DNA of 64,000 nucleotides from Bartonella sp. HY038 (GCF_014117425.1 NZ_CP059725.1:1984001-2048000); one strand, 5' to 3'; counted from the first letter of the stretch, positions 45,594 to 56,413 are shown. Notes: a model not told the origin generated them from the sequence alone. Translations and numbers: made by a program.

Positions 45594-46790
45594 ATGGCAC
45601 TCAACCAAAATGAAACAGCAATTATAGCCCCGCAATGGTCAGCAGTTTTTTCGCTTTTCCTTGGCGTTACCGGTCTTATCACTGGTGAATTTTTATCAAT
45701 TAGTTTGTTAACACCTATTGCCCATGACTTATCGATCAGCGAAGGTTTAGCTGGACAAGCTGTAACTGTTGTAGGGCTTTTTGCCGTGACCACGAGCATT
45801 CTGCTTAGTCCGCTGACCAAAACTATCGATAGACGGCTCGTTTTACTTTGCCTATCGGCCTTGTTGATTGTTTCCAATGCGCTAGTTGCCATTGCCCCCA
45901 ATTACATTGTCTTACTTGTTGCCCGTGCTTTACTTGGCATTTGTGTTGGCGGCTTCTGGTCTATGTCATCGGCGGTTGCCTTGCGGCTTGTGCCTGCAAA
46001 AAATGTATCACGCGCATTAAGTATTATTTATGCAGGTGTTGCTGTTGCTACAATTATTTCTATTCCGGTAGCAAGTTATATTGGACAATTTATCGGTTGG
46101 CGCAATGTGTTTTGGGTAGCAGCACTGCTTGGCACAATTGGCTTTATCTGGCAATTTTTATCTTTGCCATCCATGCCAGTTAAAACTGTAAGTCGCTTTC
46201 GCGATATGGGGCAACTTTTAAAAACCACTTGGGTGATTGCTGGCCTTGGCGGTATGATTTTCAGCTATGGCGGTTACCATGTGTTTTTTACTTATTTGCG
46301 CCCTTATATTGAACAATATCTGTTTTTGAATAGTGCTAAGCTATCGCTAATCTTGCTTGGCTTTGGCATTGCTAATTGTTTGGGCACATTTTTTGCCGGA
46401 AAATTATTAGGTCAAGGTTTCCGCATTACCATCATTGCTATCCATGCCATATTAGCATTTATCGCCATTAGTTTCTATTTTAGCAATGGAAATCTTATTG
46501 AAAATATAGTGTTGATTATGATGTGGGGCTTCATGTTCGGCATTATTCCAGTTGCTTGGTCAACATGGATTGTTCACACCCTTGCCGATCGCGCTGAAAT
46601 TGCTGGTGGACTTATGGTTGCAGCCATCCAGCTTTCCATATCAATTGGCGCGGCAACTGGCGGCGCTGTTTTTGATGGTGGTGGCGCTAAGAGCATATTT
46701 GCCATTGCAACGCTCTTTCTTGGCTGTGCCATCACTCTAATTTTAATCAGCTTCCAACTATTTTATAAAAGGACAGGCAAGCATGCTTAA
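45594..46790 (+). CDS. MFS transporter (DHA1/AraJ-like exporter)
   Basis: 398 aa with 12 hydrophobic segments. GVTGLITGEFLSISLLTPIA opens helix 1. The helix 2-3 loop signature is PLTKTIDRRLVLL, and a gated helix 5 region is seen near ASYIGQFIGWRNVFWVAAL, with the motif-C-like segment typical of DHA1 proton antiporters. It overlaps the cyclophilin-like gene by 8 bp (ATGCTTAA), so the two are coupled. Its position after the LysR/hydrolase pair suggests export of a related compound. The substrate is unknown. Confidence 0.88.
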   Translation: MALNQNETAIIAPQWSAVFSLFLGVTGLITGEFLSISLLTPIAHDLSISEGLAGQAVTVVGLFAVTTSILLSPLTKTIDRRLVLLCLSALLIVSNALVAIAPNYIVLLVARALLGICVGGFWSMSSAVALRLVPAKNVSRALSIIYAGVAVATIISIPVASYIGQFIGWRNVFWVAALLGTIGFIWQFLSLPSMPVKTVSRFRDMGQLLKTTWVIAGLGGMIFSYGGYHVFFTYLRPYIEQYLFLNSAKLSLILLGFGIANCLGTFFAGKLLGQGFRITIIAIHAILAFIAISFYFSNGNLIENIVLIMMWGFMFGIIPVAWSTWIVHTLADRAEIAGGLMVAAIQLSISIGAATGGAVFDGGGAKSIFAIATLFLGCAITLILISFQLFYKRTGKHA

Positions 46791-47226
46791 ACTCTTTAGA
46801 ACAGTGCTAATCCTTGTCCTTGGTTCAATTTTTTATCTCAATATTGCGCATGCTAACCAGAAAGGAAATATTATGGCCATTACCTTAACCATTGATGGTG
46901 AAATTTTAACTGCTGAAATTGAAGATAGTCCAATTGGTCATGATTTTTTATCGCTATTACCGATTACTTTGACACTTAATGATTACGCATCAACCGAAAA
47001 AGTAGCCAATTTACCTAAGCGGTTAAACCTAGAACAAGCACCTGACGGTTTTACCCCCATTATTGGTGATATTGCTTATTATGCGCCTTGGGGCAATCTT
47101 GCAATTTTTTATCAAGACTTTTCCTATTCTAAAGGTCTTGTCAAAATTGGCACAGTTCGCGGTTCTATTGATAAATTGCTAAAAGATGGCCCCTTTGAAG
47201 TGCGAATAGACAAAACACCGTCGTGA
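46783..47226 (+). CDS. Exported cyclophilin-like fold protein
   Basis: 147 aa with an N-terminal signal peptide (TVLILVLGSIFYLNIAHA), then the compact cyclophilin-like domain found in DUF-type proteins beside MFS and reductase genes. Landmarks are TLTIDGEILTAEIEDSPIGH, FLSLLPITLTLNDYASTEK, GDIAYYAPWGNLAIFYQDF and LVKIGTVRGSIDKL. It is translationally coupled to the MFS gene. Catalytic proline isomerase activity is not expected. An internal ATG (MAITLTIDGEIL) matches the usual cytoplasmic start of this family, so an unexported form is possible. Confidence 0.78.
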   Translation: MLKLFRTVLILVLGSIFYLNIAHANQKGNIMAITLTIDGEILTAEIEDSPIGHDFLSLLPITLTLNDYASTEKVANLPKRLNLEQAPDGFTPIIGDIAYYAPWGNLAIFYQDFSYSKGLVKIGTVRGSIDKLLKDGPFEVRIDKTPS

Positions 47227-47391
47227 TTTTATATCAAGAATTCTTAAAACAACCAAACCATGCCGTATTTTGGTCATGCAATGCTTGCAATGTGTTTATA
47301 CCTATTGTTATCTATTTGCCGCTATATAATATTATCAAGTGCCCGATAGGGGTGATGATAGTTGAATTATAAGACATTTTAAGGAATCGGT

Positions 47392-48912
47392 ATGACCAGA
47401 CTGCGCCGCCTTTTACCTCTTGCTGTAGCTTGTACCCTGCCGCTTTCTAGCGGTGCTTTTCAAACAGCTGCATGGGCACAAAATGCATCAGCAACTGCGC
47501 CGCGCGATATGACGAGTGCCCCACAATCGGTGTCAAATCTTGCTTCTGGTCTGCTTGATGCGGTGGTTAATATCGCCACCTCACAAAATGTCAAAGGAAC
47601 TGAAAGCGGTGATAACCCACCTGTTGTCGACATTCCAAAAGGCTCGCCTTTTGAAGATTATTTTCAAGATTTCTTCACTGATAAAGACGGCAAGGCTCCC
47701 CAACAATCACGCAAGGTTGAGTCGCTTGGTTCAGGATTTGTTATTGATGCGAAAGAAGGGCTGATCGTGACTAATAATCACGTCATTGCCGATGCTGATG
47801 ATATTGAAGTTAATTTTACCGATGGTTCAAAGCTAAAAGCTGAATTGCTTGGAACAGACCCAAAAACTGACATCGCTTTGCTGAAAGTTAATCCAAACAA
47901 AAAAAAGCTCACTGCGGTTAGTTTTGGTGATTCCGAAAATGCCCGTATTGGTGATTGGGTAATGGCGATTGGTAATCCATTTGGTCTTGGAGGGACGGTA
48001 ACCCTTGGTATTATATCAGCGCGCAACCGCGATATTAGCGCTGGCCCCTATGATGATTTCATTCAAACCGATGCCGCAATTAATCGTGGTAATTCTGGTG
48101 GACCACTTTTTGATATGAATGGCAAAGTGATTGGCATTAACACAGCAATCATTTCGCCAACGGGGGGTTCTATCGGCATTGGTTTTGCTATTCCTGCCGA
48201 CATGGCAACTGGCGTTATTGCGCAATTAAAAGAATTTGGTGAAATTCATCGTGGTTGGCTTGCCATTCGTATCCAACCGATCAATGAACAAATTGCTGAA
48301 ACTCTTGAGCTGCCAAATACCGATGGCGCAATGGTTGCCAGTAAAATGGAAGCTGAAGATGTGGATAATAAAGCGCTTAAAGAGGGCGATGTTATTTTAA
48401 AATTTGGCGATAAGCCGATTAAAAATGCCAAGGATTTACCGCGTATTGTTGCTGAAAGTCCAGTTGGTCGCGATGTAAAAGTAACTATTTTACGTGATGG
48501 TAAGCAACAGGTGGTTAACGTTAAGCTTGGGCAGCTAAAAGAAGAAGAAAATGAGCCTGCAATTGATGATACCAGTGATGGGACTGAAGATACGACAAGT
48601 GCTGATAATGCACCAAAGCCGCTTCTTGGTATGCAAATTACAGCACTTGACGAAAATTTACGCAAGAAATTTGGCATTGTAGAAAGTGTTAAAGGCGTAA
48701 TCATTACCGATATTGAAACCAACTCGATCGCCTCTGATAAGCGGATCCTTATTGGCGAAGTGATTATCAGCATCAATCAAGAAGTTGTCTCCAACCGCGA
48801 AGATGTGGTTAAGCGTATAAAAACCTTGCGTGATACGGGCCGCCAAAACGCCCTCATCATGGTTGCAAAGCCCAATGGGGATTTACGTATGGTAACACTG
48901 CCATTAAATTAG
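47392..48912 (+). CDS. Do-family periplasmic serine protease (HtrA/DegP)
   Basis: 506 aa. Signal peptide (LLPLAVACTLPLSSGAFQTA, cleavage near AWA). The trypsin-like domain has catalytic His130 (TNNHVI), Asp160 (KTDIALL) and Ser235 (NRGNSGGPLF). Two PDZ domains follow, near residues 275-370 and 400-500. It degrades or refolds damaged periplasmic proteins under heat and envelope stress. It stands alone, with a terminator downstream. An acidic linker between the PDZ domains (DDTSDGTEDTTSADN) is slightly longer than usual. Confidence 0.94.
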   Translation: MTRLRRLLPLAVACTLPLSSGAFQTAAWAQNASATAPRDMTSAPQSVSNLASGLLDAVVNIATSQNVKGTESGDNPPVVDIPKGSPFEDYFQDFFTDKDGKAPQQSRKVESLGSGFVIDAKEGLIVTNNHVIADADDIEVNFTDGSKLKAELLGTDPKTDIALLKVNPNKKKLTAVSFGDSENARIGDWVMAIGNPFGLGGTVTLGIISARNRDISAGPYDDFIQTDAAINRGNSGGPLFDMNGKVIGINTAIISPTGGSIGIGFAIPADMATGVIAQLKEFGEIHRGWLAIRIQPINEQIAETLELPNTDGAMVASKMEAEDVDNKALKEGDVILKFGDKPIKNAKDLPRIVAESPVGRDVKVTILRDGKQQVVNVKLGQLKEEENEPAIDDTSDGTEDTTSADNAPKPLLGMQITALDENLRKKFGIVESVKGVIITDIETNSIASDKRILIGEVIISINQEVVSNREDVVKRIKTLRDTGRQNALIMVAKPNGDLRMVTLPLN

Positions 48913-48921
48913 GTCAAAAAT

Positions 48922-48956
48922 AAAGGGAGAGCAGATTTTAAACCGCTCCCCTTTTT
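48922..48956 (+). terminator. Intrinsic terminator after the HtrA/DegP gene
   Basis: AAAGGGAGAGC (48922-48932) pairs with GCTCCCCTTT with one bulged A, followed by TTTTT. The GST gene on the other strand ends just beyond. Confidence 0.75.
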
Positions 48957-48976
48957 AAAAATAATGTGTTTTAAGC

Positions 48977-49681
48977 TTATTTATTTTCCTGTTGGCCAAA
49001 GAGGATTTTTTGCGCTTCCTGATCATGAGATAAATCATTTTTCATTTCACGACCAAGTTCAAGTCCGCGCTGTACAGCAGGACGCTCGCGCATGGTGCGC
49101 AACCAACGTTTTAAGTTTGGATATTCTAGCAAATCAATTCCGTAGGCATCATATTTTGATACCCAACCAATTGATGCAATATCAGCGATAGAATAATTAT
49201 CGGCCAAATATTCCTGCCCTTCAAGGCGTTTATTCATCACACCATATAAGCGGCGCACTTCCTTGGTATAACGCTCAATAGCGTAAGGGATTTTTTCATT
49301 GGCATAAACAGCAAAATAACCAGCTTGCCCTGACATTGGCCCAAGGCCAGATATTTGCCACATCAACCACTCGTCAACCGCAACCCGCTTTCTTTCATCA
49401 GTTGGATAAAAACGCTGAAATTTACGGCCAAGATACATTAAAATTGCGCCTGATTCAAAAACCGAGATTGGTTCGCCATCTGGTCCTTCTGGATCAATAA
49501 TTGCCGGCATGCGGTTATTAGGTGAGATCGCTAAAAAATCTGGCTCAAACTGTTCGCCTTTGCCAATATTTAAATAGTTAACATTATAAGGCACACCGAG
49601 CTCTTCAAGCATGATGCTAATTTTCCACCCATTTGGGGTTGGCCAGTAAAAAAACTGTATTGGTTTATTCTGGCTAGGCAT
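48977..49681 (-). CDS. Glutathione S-transferase family protein (YfcG/YghU-type)
   Basis: About 234 aa from the ATG at 49681 (GGAG upstream); the frame is open to 49783 but the extra 34 residues do not resemble the family. The thioredoxin-like N-terminal domain has IQFFYWPTPNGWKISIMLEE and PNNRMPAIIDPEG, with the glutathione-binding FESGAILMYLG. The helical C-terminal domain follows (MSGQAGYFAVYANEKIPYAI). YfcG/YghU-type enzymes bind two glutathiones and have disulfide-bond oxidoreductase activity; PTPNGWK is their signature. Convergent with the HtrA gene. Confidence 0.85.
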   Translation of the reverse strand: MPSQNKPIQFFYWPTPNGWKISIMLEELGVPYNVNYLNIGKGEQFEPDFLAISPNNRMPAIIDPEGPDGEPISVFESGAILMYLGRKFQRFYPTDERKRVAVDEWLMWQISGLGPMSGQAGYFAVYANEKIPYAIERYTKEVRRLYGVMNKRLEGQEYLADNYSIADIASIGWVSKYDAYGIDLLEYPNLKRWLRTMRERPAVQRGLELGREMKNDLSHDQEAQKILFGQQENK

Positions 49682-50002
49682 CGTCGATAACTCCGTAAAA
49701 TAGGTTGCTAATTGGGCTTTTTGATCTATCCCAATTTGTTTACACATAATCGCTGACAAAGGCTTCATGAACTTAGAAACCATTATTGCGAAATTTTAAA
49801 GCTGCTTTTTAATACCACACTTTATAAACAAATGTAAATTATCGTGTTTCATGGTTAAATTATAGCCCAAATTTTAGTCTGAATTAACCATTTTTTTTAA
49901 TAATTCCTTAAGATCAATAAATAAACTATGAATGGCTCGCTCAGCCTTCATTCAATGAACACCAGTTAGATTATAGTTATTAATCTCATATGGAATATTA
50001 CA

Positions 50003-50158
50003 ATGAATGACAGTTACGCAAAACGCATGTCGATCTTAAGTCTTAGCATTTTTGCAACGGCGCTTACTTTGGGCTTTGCCATTTATTATGCTAAAATGCC
50101 GGCCTATGCAGCACCGCTTTATCAAAACAGTCAAAATATGAATGGTAATAATAGTTAA
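50003..50158 (+). CDS. Small single-pass membrane or exported protein
   Basis: 51 aa. ATG at 50003, stop at 50156-50158. A hydrophobic stretch (SILSLSIFATALTLGFAIYY) follows a short basic N-terminus (YAKRM), and the end is polar and Asn-rich (NSQNMNGNNS). The sequence KMPAYAAPLY could be a signal-peptidase site. No family is recognised, and a ribosome site is weak, so it may not be real. Confidence 0.4.
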   Translation: MNDSYAKRMSILSLSIFATALTLGFAIYYAKMPAYAAPLYQNSQNMNGNNS

Positions 50159-50245
50159 ACTTTATTGTTAGCATTTAAATTATACTGGAAATTTTGCCGT
50201 ATTTACTCGCTCTAAATGTATTGTGATAAAACATTTGGAGACAAT

Positions 50246-51193
50246 ATGCGCAAAAATACCCAATCTAGCCTTTTTAGCCTTATCTGGATGCTCTTACTAA
50301 TTGCAGCGACAGTACCATTATTAATCAGCTATTTCGGCGCATTGCATCCAATGCTGGATTCCGTTGCTCATTTTAGACGCCATATGGCATTTGTGCTTAT
50401 TATAGCAACTATTCCAATTTTTTTCACAAGCTTTAAACGTTTTCGATTAGCAATTATTACATTTAGCTTATTTTGTGTTTTATCCACCTATCAAACACAA
50501 GGTTTGAAACCAACAAACATCAGCAGCACACGGCACTTTAAACTCATACAGACAAATTTGCGTTATGATAATCCCAACACCCAAAAACTGATTGATTTGT
50601 TGAATTCAGAAAAGCCTGACTTTATTACCTATCAAGAAGCATCAAGCCACTGGCAAAAAGCCTTAAGCGAATTTGCACGAACCAACAACTATTATACTTA
50701 TAAATGTGAACGCGCCCAAATATCAATGATTGGTGCAACCGGATTTTTATCACGCTATCCTTTCATTAGCACCATGCCAGAAGAAGCATGCCCGCATGAT
50801 GCAGGCATAGCTACTGCGATGGTTGATATTAATGCAAAAACGCCGCTAAAACTATCATCTCTGCATTTATTTTGGCCTTGGCCTTATCGTCAAAAAAGCC
50901 AAATAATTGCACTCCCCCTAACAAAAGAACCGTTACAACTTATTGGTGGCGATTTTAATGCAACCAGTTGGAGCTACGCAGTGAAATTTGTTGAAGACAA
51001 AACTGCAACGCGCCATGTCAATGGCATTGCTTCAAGCTGGCTAAGTTACAGTTTCCCTGATAGCATAAGACCAATTTTAGGACTGCCAATCGACCAAATA
51101 TTGCTCAGCGATGAATTTAAACTCAACAAGGTCGAACAACTTCCTTCAATTGGCTCAGACCATCTGCCCATGAAAGTAGAATTTTCACTATAG
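50246..51193 (+). CDS. Membrane-anchored endonuclease/exonuclease/phosphatase-fold protein
   Basis: About 315 aa from the ATG at 50246, with TTGGAGACAAT; the frame opens at 50216 without such a site. The N-terminal three hydrophobic segments anchor the protein. The EEP domain begins near residue 95 (HFKLIQTNLRYDNPNTQKLI), with the catalytic Glu in TYQEAS, GGDFNATSW and the C-terminal GSDHLPMKVEF. In this arrangement the domain usually faces the periplasm. Substrates of such proteins are mostly unknown. No operon partner is evident. Confidence 0.82.
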   Translation: MRKNTQSSLFSLIWMLLLIAATVPLLISYFGALHPMLDSVAHFRRHMAFVLIIATIPIFFTSFKRFRLAIITFSLFCVLSTYQTQGLKPTNISSTRHFKLIQTNLRYDNPNTQKLIDLLNSEKPDFITYQEASSHWQKALSEFARTNNYYTYKCERAQISMIGATGFLSRYPFISTMPEEACPHDAGIATAMVDINAKTPLKLSSLHLFWPWPYRQKSQIIALPLTKEPLQLIGGDFNATSWSYAVKFVEDKTATRHVNGIASSWLSYSFPDSIRPILGLPIDQILLSDEFKLNKVEQLPSIGSDHLPMKVEFSL

Positions 51194-51308
51194 GCAGCAT
51201 CACTGTTATAATCTGCAACAATGAAATTTCATACAGCCCTAACCCCGATTACAGATTTTAATAAATCGTTGGGTTGCTATATCAAAATGGCGATACAAGT
51301 TAAGATCA

Positions 51309-52835
51309 TTACTCAGCAATGATCTTAACGCGGTCACCAGCAGATACCACCGATGTTGGTGACAATGCATTTAATATGCGAAACAATGCAACCTTTTTAT
51401 CGGTTCCTTGCATTTGATTAGCAAGCGATGCAACAGTGTCTCCCGGTTTTACCGTTACAACATGAACGCGAAGCGGTTTTAATGCAGCAATTTGTTGACG
51501 GCTTAATATTTTAAACGAGTTTATTGTCGTGCTCGTAATGCTTGGCAGCGAATTGTTATTTTTAGGTGCTGCAATTAAAAAACGGAAGATCTTATTTTTA
51601 ACAAGAATGACAATAACATCAAATTGCCATTTAGGGCTTTGTGCGCTAGCGGTTGCTGCTGGATATCCGACAATATCAACCGAGCGCACACTATCTACAT
51701 CAAGACCTGATACCCAGCCACTTTGAATGTAATTCTTAGCACTGCTAATATCGTCTGGTTTATTAATAGCATCAAAGCGAATAGCGGTATCATCAGCGCC
51801 GCTAGCAACCACTGCAGCACTAGAATTATCAATTGTAAAGCCATTAGGTACGGTAAAAGCAACCCCAAGTTCAGGATGAATAAAGTTTTGACCTCTAATA
51901 TAACCTTCTTTGGCGGTATCACCAAATACCATATCATCGATACCTTTTAAAAATGAATCGCGATCTGTTGAGCCAACGCCTGGTGCACTTACCAAGCGTG
52001 CCTGCCCAAGAGCTAATTGGACACGTTGCGGTGTTGCTGGGTGGGTGGCCAAAAAGTCAAGCTTGGCATCAGTTGCACCTGATACGCTTCTAAACTGGGA
52101 ATAGCCTTCCATGGTCTGTAAAAACCTTGCTGATGCAAAAGGATCATAGCCTGCCTCGGCAACGGTTTTAATGCCAATCTTATCAGCCTCCAATTCCTGA
52201 TTGCGCGAAAACTGCGCCAAAGACATTTTACCGCGCAGCTGCGTCTGGCGCTCACGATTTCTATCCGATAAAACTTCAGAGACGACCTGATTGCTTAATT
52301 CAACTTCAGCCTCTTTACGCAAACGTTGTACACCGTGATTAGCGGTCACATGCGCCATTTCATGCGCAATTACTGCAGCAACTTCAGATGAGTCATTGGC
52401 AAGAGCCAACAGACCACGCGTTACGTAAACATAACCACCTGGCAAGGCAAATGCATTAATATTGGGGGAATTCAAAATAGTAATGCGATAAGTTTGGTCA
52501 GAACTGCCAGCAGCAACAGTTAGTTTACCAACAATTTTGGCAACCATACGTTCCAATTGCGGATTATTATATTCGCCACCATATGTAGCAAGAATGCGCG
52601 GATGTTGGGCGGCACCAAGCTGCGACATTTGATTATTTTTATCGACAGTATCAACAATATAGGGATTAATAGATGGCTTTAACCCACCATCAGGTTTACT
52701 ATAATCTATCAATGTGCAACTACTTAACAGTGGCAACATCAATAGAGCAAATTGAACGGAAAAACGCTTTAAAGAACGTTGTTTGCCTTTTGTTGATATA
52801 GTTTGACTAAAAGCCATTGCCATTATTTTTCTCAC
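51309..52835 (-). CDS. M48-family metalloprotease lipoprotein with LysM domain
   Basis: 508 aa. A lipobox LSSC at residues 37-40 predicts an outer-membrane lipoprotein. The M48 domain has the zinc motif HEMAH (158-162, AAVIAHEMAHVTANHG) and the third ligand Glu in ELEADKIG. A middle region with FTVPNGFTIDN precedes a C-terminal LysM-like domain (VHVVTVKPGDTVASLANQMQ) that would hold it at peptidoglycan. It resembles BepA/YggG-type proteases that oversee outer-membrane protein assembly. Gene-free DNA of about 370 bp (52836-53202) lies upstream. Confidence 0.88.
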   Translation of the reverse strand: MRKIMAMAFSQTISTKGKQRSLKRFSVQFALLMLPLLSSCTLIDYSKPDGGLKPSINPYIVDTVDKNNQMSQLGAAQHPRILATYGGEYNNPQLERMVAKIVGKLTVAAGSSDQTYRITILNSPNINAFALPGGYVYVTRGLLALANDSSEVAAVIAHEMAHVTANHGVQRLRKEAEVELSNQVVSEVLSDRNRERQTQLRGKMSLAQFSRNQELEADKIGIKTVAEAGYDPFASARFLQTMEGYSQFRSVSGATDAKLDFLATHPATPQRVQLALGQARLVSAPGVGSTDRDSFLKGIDDMVFGDTAKEGYIRGQNFIHPELGVAFTVPNGFTIDNSSAAVVASGADDTAIRFDAINKPDDISSAKNYIQSGWVSGLDVDSVRSVDIVGYPAATASAQSPKWQFDVIVILVKNKIFRFLIAAPKNNNSLPSITSTTINSFKILSRQQIAALKPLRVHVVTVKPGDTVASLANQMQGTDKKVALFRILNALSPTSVVSAGDRVKIIAE

Positions 52836-53202
52836 TGCACATATTTAATATAATATATTCTAATTAAAATATATTTTTATATTTTTGCTTAAATTTCAAT
52901 AGACATGTATCAATTGAAAACCACACTTTAATAAGCCAAGCCATTAGACTTCTGTAGCTATAAATCACAATTTTCAATCTTTAAAGCCAATTTCCATAAG
53001 GCTATATTATTAACAACAACTATTTGCTAAATACTTACCTTTTTGTTGCGATAAATTACTGAATAATATACGCAATATTATATCTGCGATAAACCTGTTT
53101 TTTTTAACTTAAAGCATTTACAACTCGTTTTTTTATGTCTGTGACACAAGAGGCACGGTTTTCATCTTCATTTCAAACCAGAAAACTAAGTAAACAACGA
53201 CA
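52836..53202. other. Gene-free AT-rich stretch
   Basis: No coding frame, RNA or strong repeat is visible. It separates two minus-strand genes and presumably holds the promoter of the M48 protease gene. Confidence 0.5.
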
Positions 53203-53745
53203 TCAGCCGGCAAAACCACCACTATCAAGAAATTTTTGTTCCTCGGTGGTCGTCTTCCGATGCAATACCCCATTGCGGTGAGGGAAACGTCCAAAACGTT
53301 TAATAATATCTTGATGGATAAGGGCATATTGATAAAAGCTATCATCACCCAACTTTTTAAATAATTTAATACTTTCCTCTTGATCGTCAATATCTTCAGA
53401 ATGCTCATACGGCAAATAAAAAAACGCCCGCAAAGCTTTTTCTATTTTTTGATCAAAGCCTAATTTTACAGCATTTTTGGCAATTTTTAAGGCCTTGGAA
53501 TCACAAGAAAAAGCCTTTGCATCATTGCGAAACATATTGCGTGAGAACTGGTCAAGCAGCAGCAATAAGGCAAGTGAACCTTCTGCCGTTTTTTGCCAAT
53601 CATCTAACTCACCATTGGCTGCCTTTTGCCAAAGATCATAAAATTTTTGGCGGATTTCCTCATCAAAGGCATCACTCTTCTTAAACCACTTTTCATGGCC
53701 AGCATTTTTCCAAAATTCGATCACTGCATGCTCATTATCAATCAT
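53203..53745 (-). CDS. DUF924-family protein
   Basis: About 180 aa from the ATG at 53745, which has GGGAGG just upstream; the frame is open to 53829. DUF924 landmarks are AVIEFWKNAGHEKWFKKSDA, LLLLDQFSRNMFRNDAKAF and RAFFYLPYEHSEDIDDQEES, then FGRFPHRNGVLHRKTTTEE. The family is all-helical, of TPR-like fold and unknown function, common in proteobacteria. Divergent from the TetR gene. Confidence 0.88.
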   Translation of the reverse strand: MIDNEHAVIEFWKNAGHEKWFKKSDAFDEEIRQKFYDLWQKAANGELDDWQKTAEGSLALLLLLDQFSRNMFRNDAKAFSCDSKALKIAKNAVKLGFDQKIEKALRAFFYLPYEHSEDIDDQEESIKLFKKLGDDSFYQYALIHQDIIKRFGRFPHRNGVLHRKTTTEEQKFLDSGGFAG

Positions 53746-53997
53746 AGCAATCCTCCCTATTGGCCGCCACGAACATTTAACCAAAGTGTCAACTAATCCA
53801 ATCTTACGACTTTTATAATATGTAAGCAATCTTTACCAAATCAACAAGCTGCACAAATTTTTAATTTAGCATAATTGCTGCTTTTGAAAATGAACGGGAC
53901 CAAGTACAACCACAACAAGGCCATTTTTACGAGCACATAAAATCTTCTATTGATTTACCAAAGATTCCACTTGCTAAAGCTAAAATTATTGTGCATG

Positions 53998-54016
53998 GTA
54001 CCGAACGGTACGGTAC
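53998..54016. promoter_or_regulatory. TetR-type operator over the -35 of the TetR gene
   Basis: TACCGAACGGTA (53999-54010) is a perfect palindrome with half-site TACCG, extended by a further CGGTAC (54011-54016). It abuts TTGACA (54018-54023), with a TTTAGT-like -10 about 18 bp on. The site is 59-77 bp before the TetR gene start, suitable for autorepression. Confidence 0.6.
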
Positions 54017-54074
54017 ATTGACACTTATCGAATAAAGCAAATTTAGTATTTTATATTTATTGAGTAAGGCATTC

Positions 54075-54719
54075 ATGCAAACGGTAGAAGCAACAGTTGA
54101 AGCGCTGACGGAACGTCAAAAAGACGTGCTTGATGCGGCTTTGCATTTACTGGTTACCGGTGACAAAGCCCTTACCATGGGGCGGATCGCTCAAGAAGCA
54201 AGTTGCTCTAAAGAAACACTTTATAAATGGTTTGGTGACCGCGATCATTTTCTTGAAGCCATGGTGCAATGGCAAGCAGCCAAAGTGCGGATTATGCCAA
54301 TAAAGAAAGAAGCGCTTGATTTAGGGTCGCTTTTTTCTAGCCTTGAGCATTTTGCACGTGACTGGCTGATGGTTTTATCATCACCAACATCCATTGCTTT
54401 AAATCGCTTAGCGGTAGGCTCAGCGTCACCTGACAATGCTCGACTTGGTCAAATTGTGCTTTCTAATGGACCTTTTGCAATGGCAAAGCGAGTTAAGCCC
54501 CTTTTAGAGCTTGGTCGTGACGCTGGCTTACTAGATATTGAAACCATTGACCAAGCCTTTAGAACGTTTTTTGGTCTTGTTGTGCGGGATATGCAGATAA
54601 GGCTATTATTGGGCGATGAGATTGAAATGAATGATGACATCATCATTAAGGAGGCGCGCAATGCGACCCGTCATTTCTTCCATCTATATGTAGCTGAGGA
54701 GTTTAAAACTCTTTTGTAA
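54075..54719 (+). CDS. TetR-family transcriptional regulator
   Basis: 214 aa from the ATG at 54075 (AAGG six nt upstream; the frame opens at a TTG at 54060). The N-terminal helix-turn-helix (LTMGRIAQEASCSKETLYKW then FGDRDHFLEAMV) is typical. The C-terminal ligand/dimer domain includes LMVLSSPTSIALNRLAVGSA, of the AcrR C-terminal type. A perfect palindrome overlaps its -35 region. The 161 bp between it and ilvC do not show whether ilvC is a target. Confidence 0.85.
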   Translation: MQTVEATVEALTERQKDVLDAALHLLVTGDKALTMGRIAQEASCSKETLYKWFGDRDHFLEAMVQWQAAKVRIMPIKKEALDLGSLFSSLEHFARDWLMVLSSPTSIALNRLAVGSASPDNARLGQIVLSNGPFAMAKRVKPLLELGRDAGLLDIETIDQAFRTFFGLVVRDMQIRLLLGDEIEMNDDIIIKEARNATRHFFHLYVAEEFKTLL

Positions 54720-54850
54720 TAAGTTTCACAATTATTCGCTAAATTCCTGATATTTGGCGAATGGTTGAAATAAATTTGAATGGGTGAAGTATTGCCTAAT
54801 CAAAACTAGTCAAAACCAAAACAAGCATTTTGTTTAAATGCTTGCAATAA

Positions 54851-55900
<1,050 letters not shown>

Positions 55901-55923
55901 TTTGCGTTTATAGCACAAAAGAA

Positions 55924-55957
55924 AAGGCTGCCTTAGCAATAAGGCAGCCTTTTTTTG
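55924..55957 (+). terminator. Intrinsic terminator after ilvC
   Basis: AAGGCTGCCTT (55924-55934) pairs with AAGGCAGCCTT (55941-55951) around a 6-nt loop, followed by TTTTTTT. Confidence 0.92.
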
Positions 55958-56011
55958 TACACCGAAATTCTAAGACGTGCCGTTGGTCCTCGCTCCTCTA
56001 AGCAAAGCAGC

Positions 56012-56254
56012 TTACTCGAAAGTTACATAGCGATCTTTCGATAAAAACTCTTTTTTTATATCTTCAATGATCAAATCACGATCTTCAGCGGTTATTTCTT
56101 GGTTAGCGTGCGGTGGTTGCCATTTTATTATTGAAGATAAATGAACAGCAAAGGCAATTTTTGTTTCTTCTGGAAAATATAGTTCGCCAGCGATTTTCGC
56201 AGTTTTATTGCCAATTTTCACCCAAAGATAGCCGGTATTAAATTTTATAATCAT
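56012..56254 (-). CDS. Small protein, possibly Imm74-like
   Basis: 80 aa, soluble, with no signal. The pattern GYLWVKIGNKTAKIAGEL, SSIIKWQPPHANQEITAEDR and a C-terminal IIEDIKKEFLSK resembles the Imm74 immunity family as I recall it, but the match is from memory and short. No toxin gene is adjacent. If it is Imm74-like it would be an orphan immunity gene. Confidence 0.5.
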   Translation of the reverse strand: MIIKFNTGYLWVKIGNKTAKIAGELYFPEETKIAFAVHLSSIIKWQPPHANQEITAEDRDLIIEDIKKEFLSKDRYVTFE

Positions 56255-56413
56255 CCCCTACCCTTTTAAAATATCAATAAGTAATCTATTGCTTTACAAA
56301 ACAAGCTGAGATATTAAAAAAAGAATAAAACATATAAAATACAACAACTTGCAAACCTTCAAACCATAACTATATCAATCAATGTTTTCTTTTGATAAAA
56401 GTTTTTTCGGCGG

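Noticed and set aside
48246..48776. Minus-strand 176-residue frame inside the HtrA gene
   Set aside because: Long but antisense to the protease and PDZ domains, with low-complexity Ser/Leu composition typical of a shadow frame.
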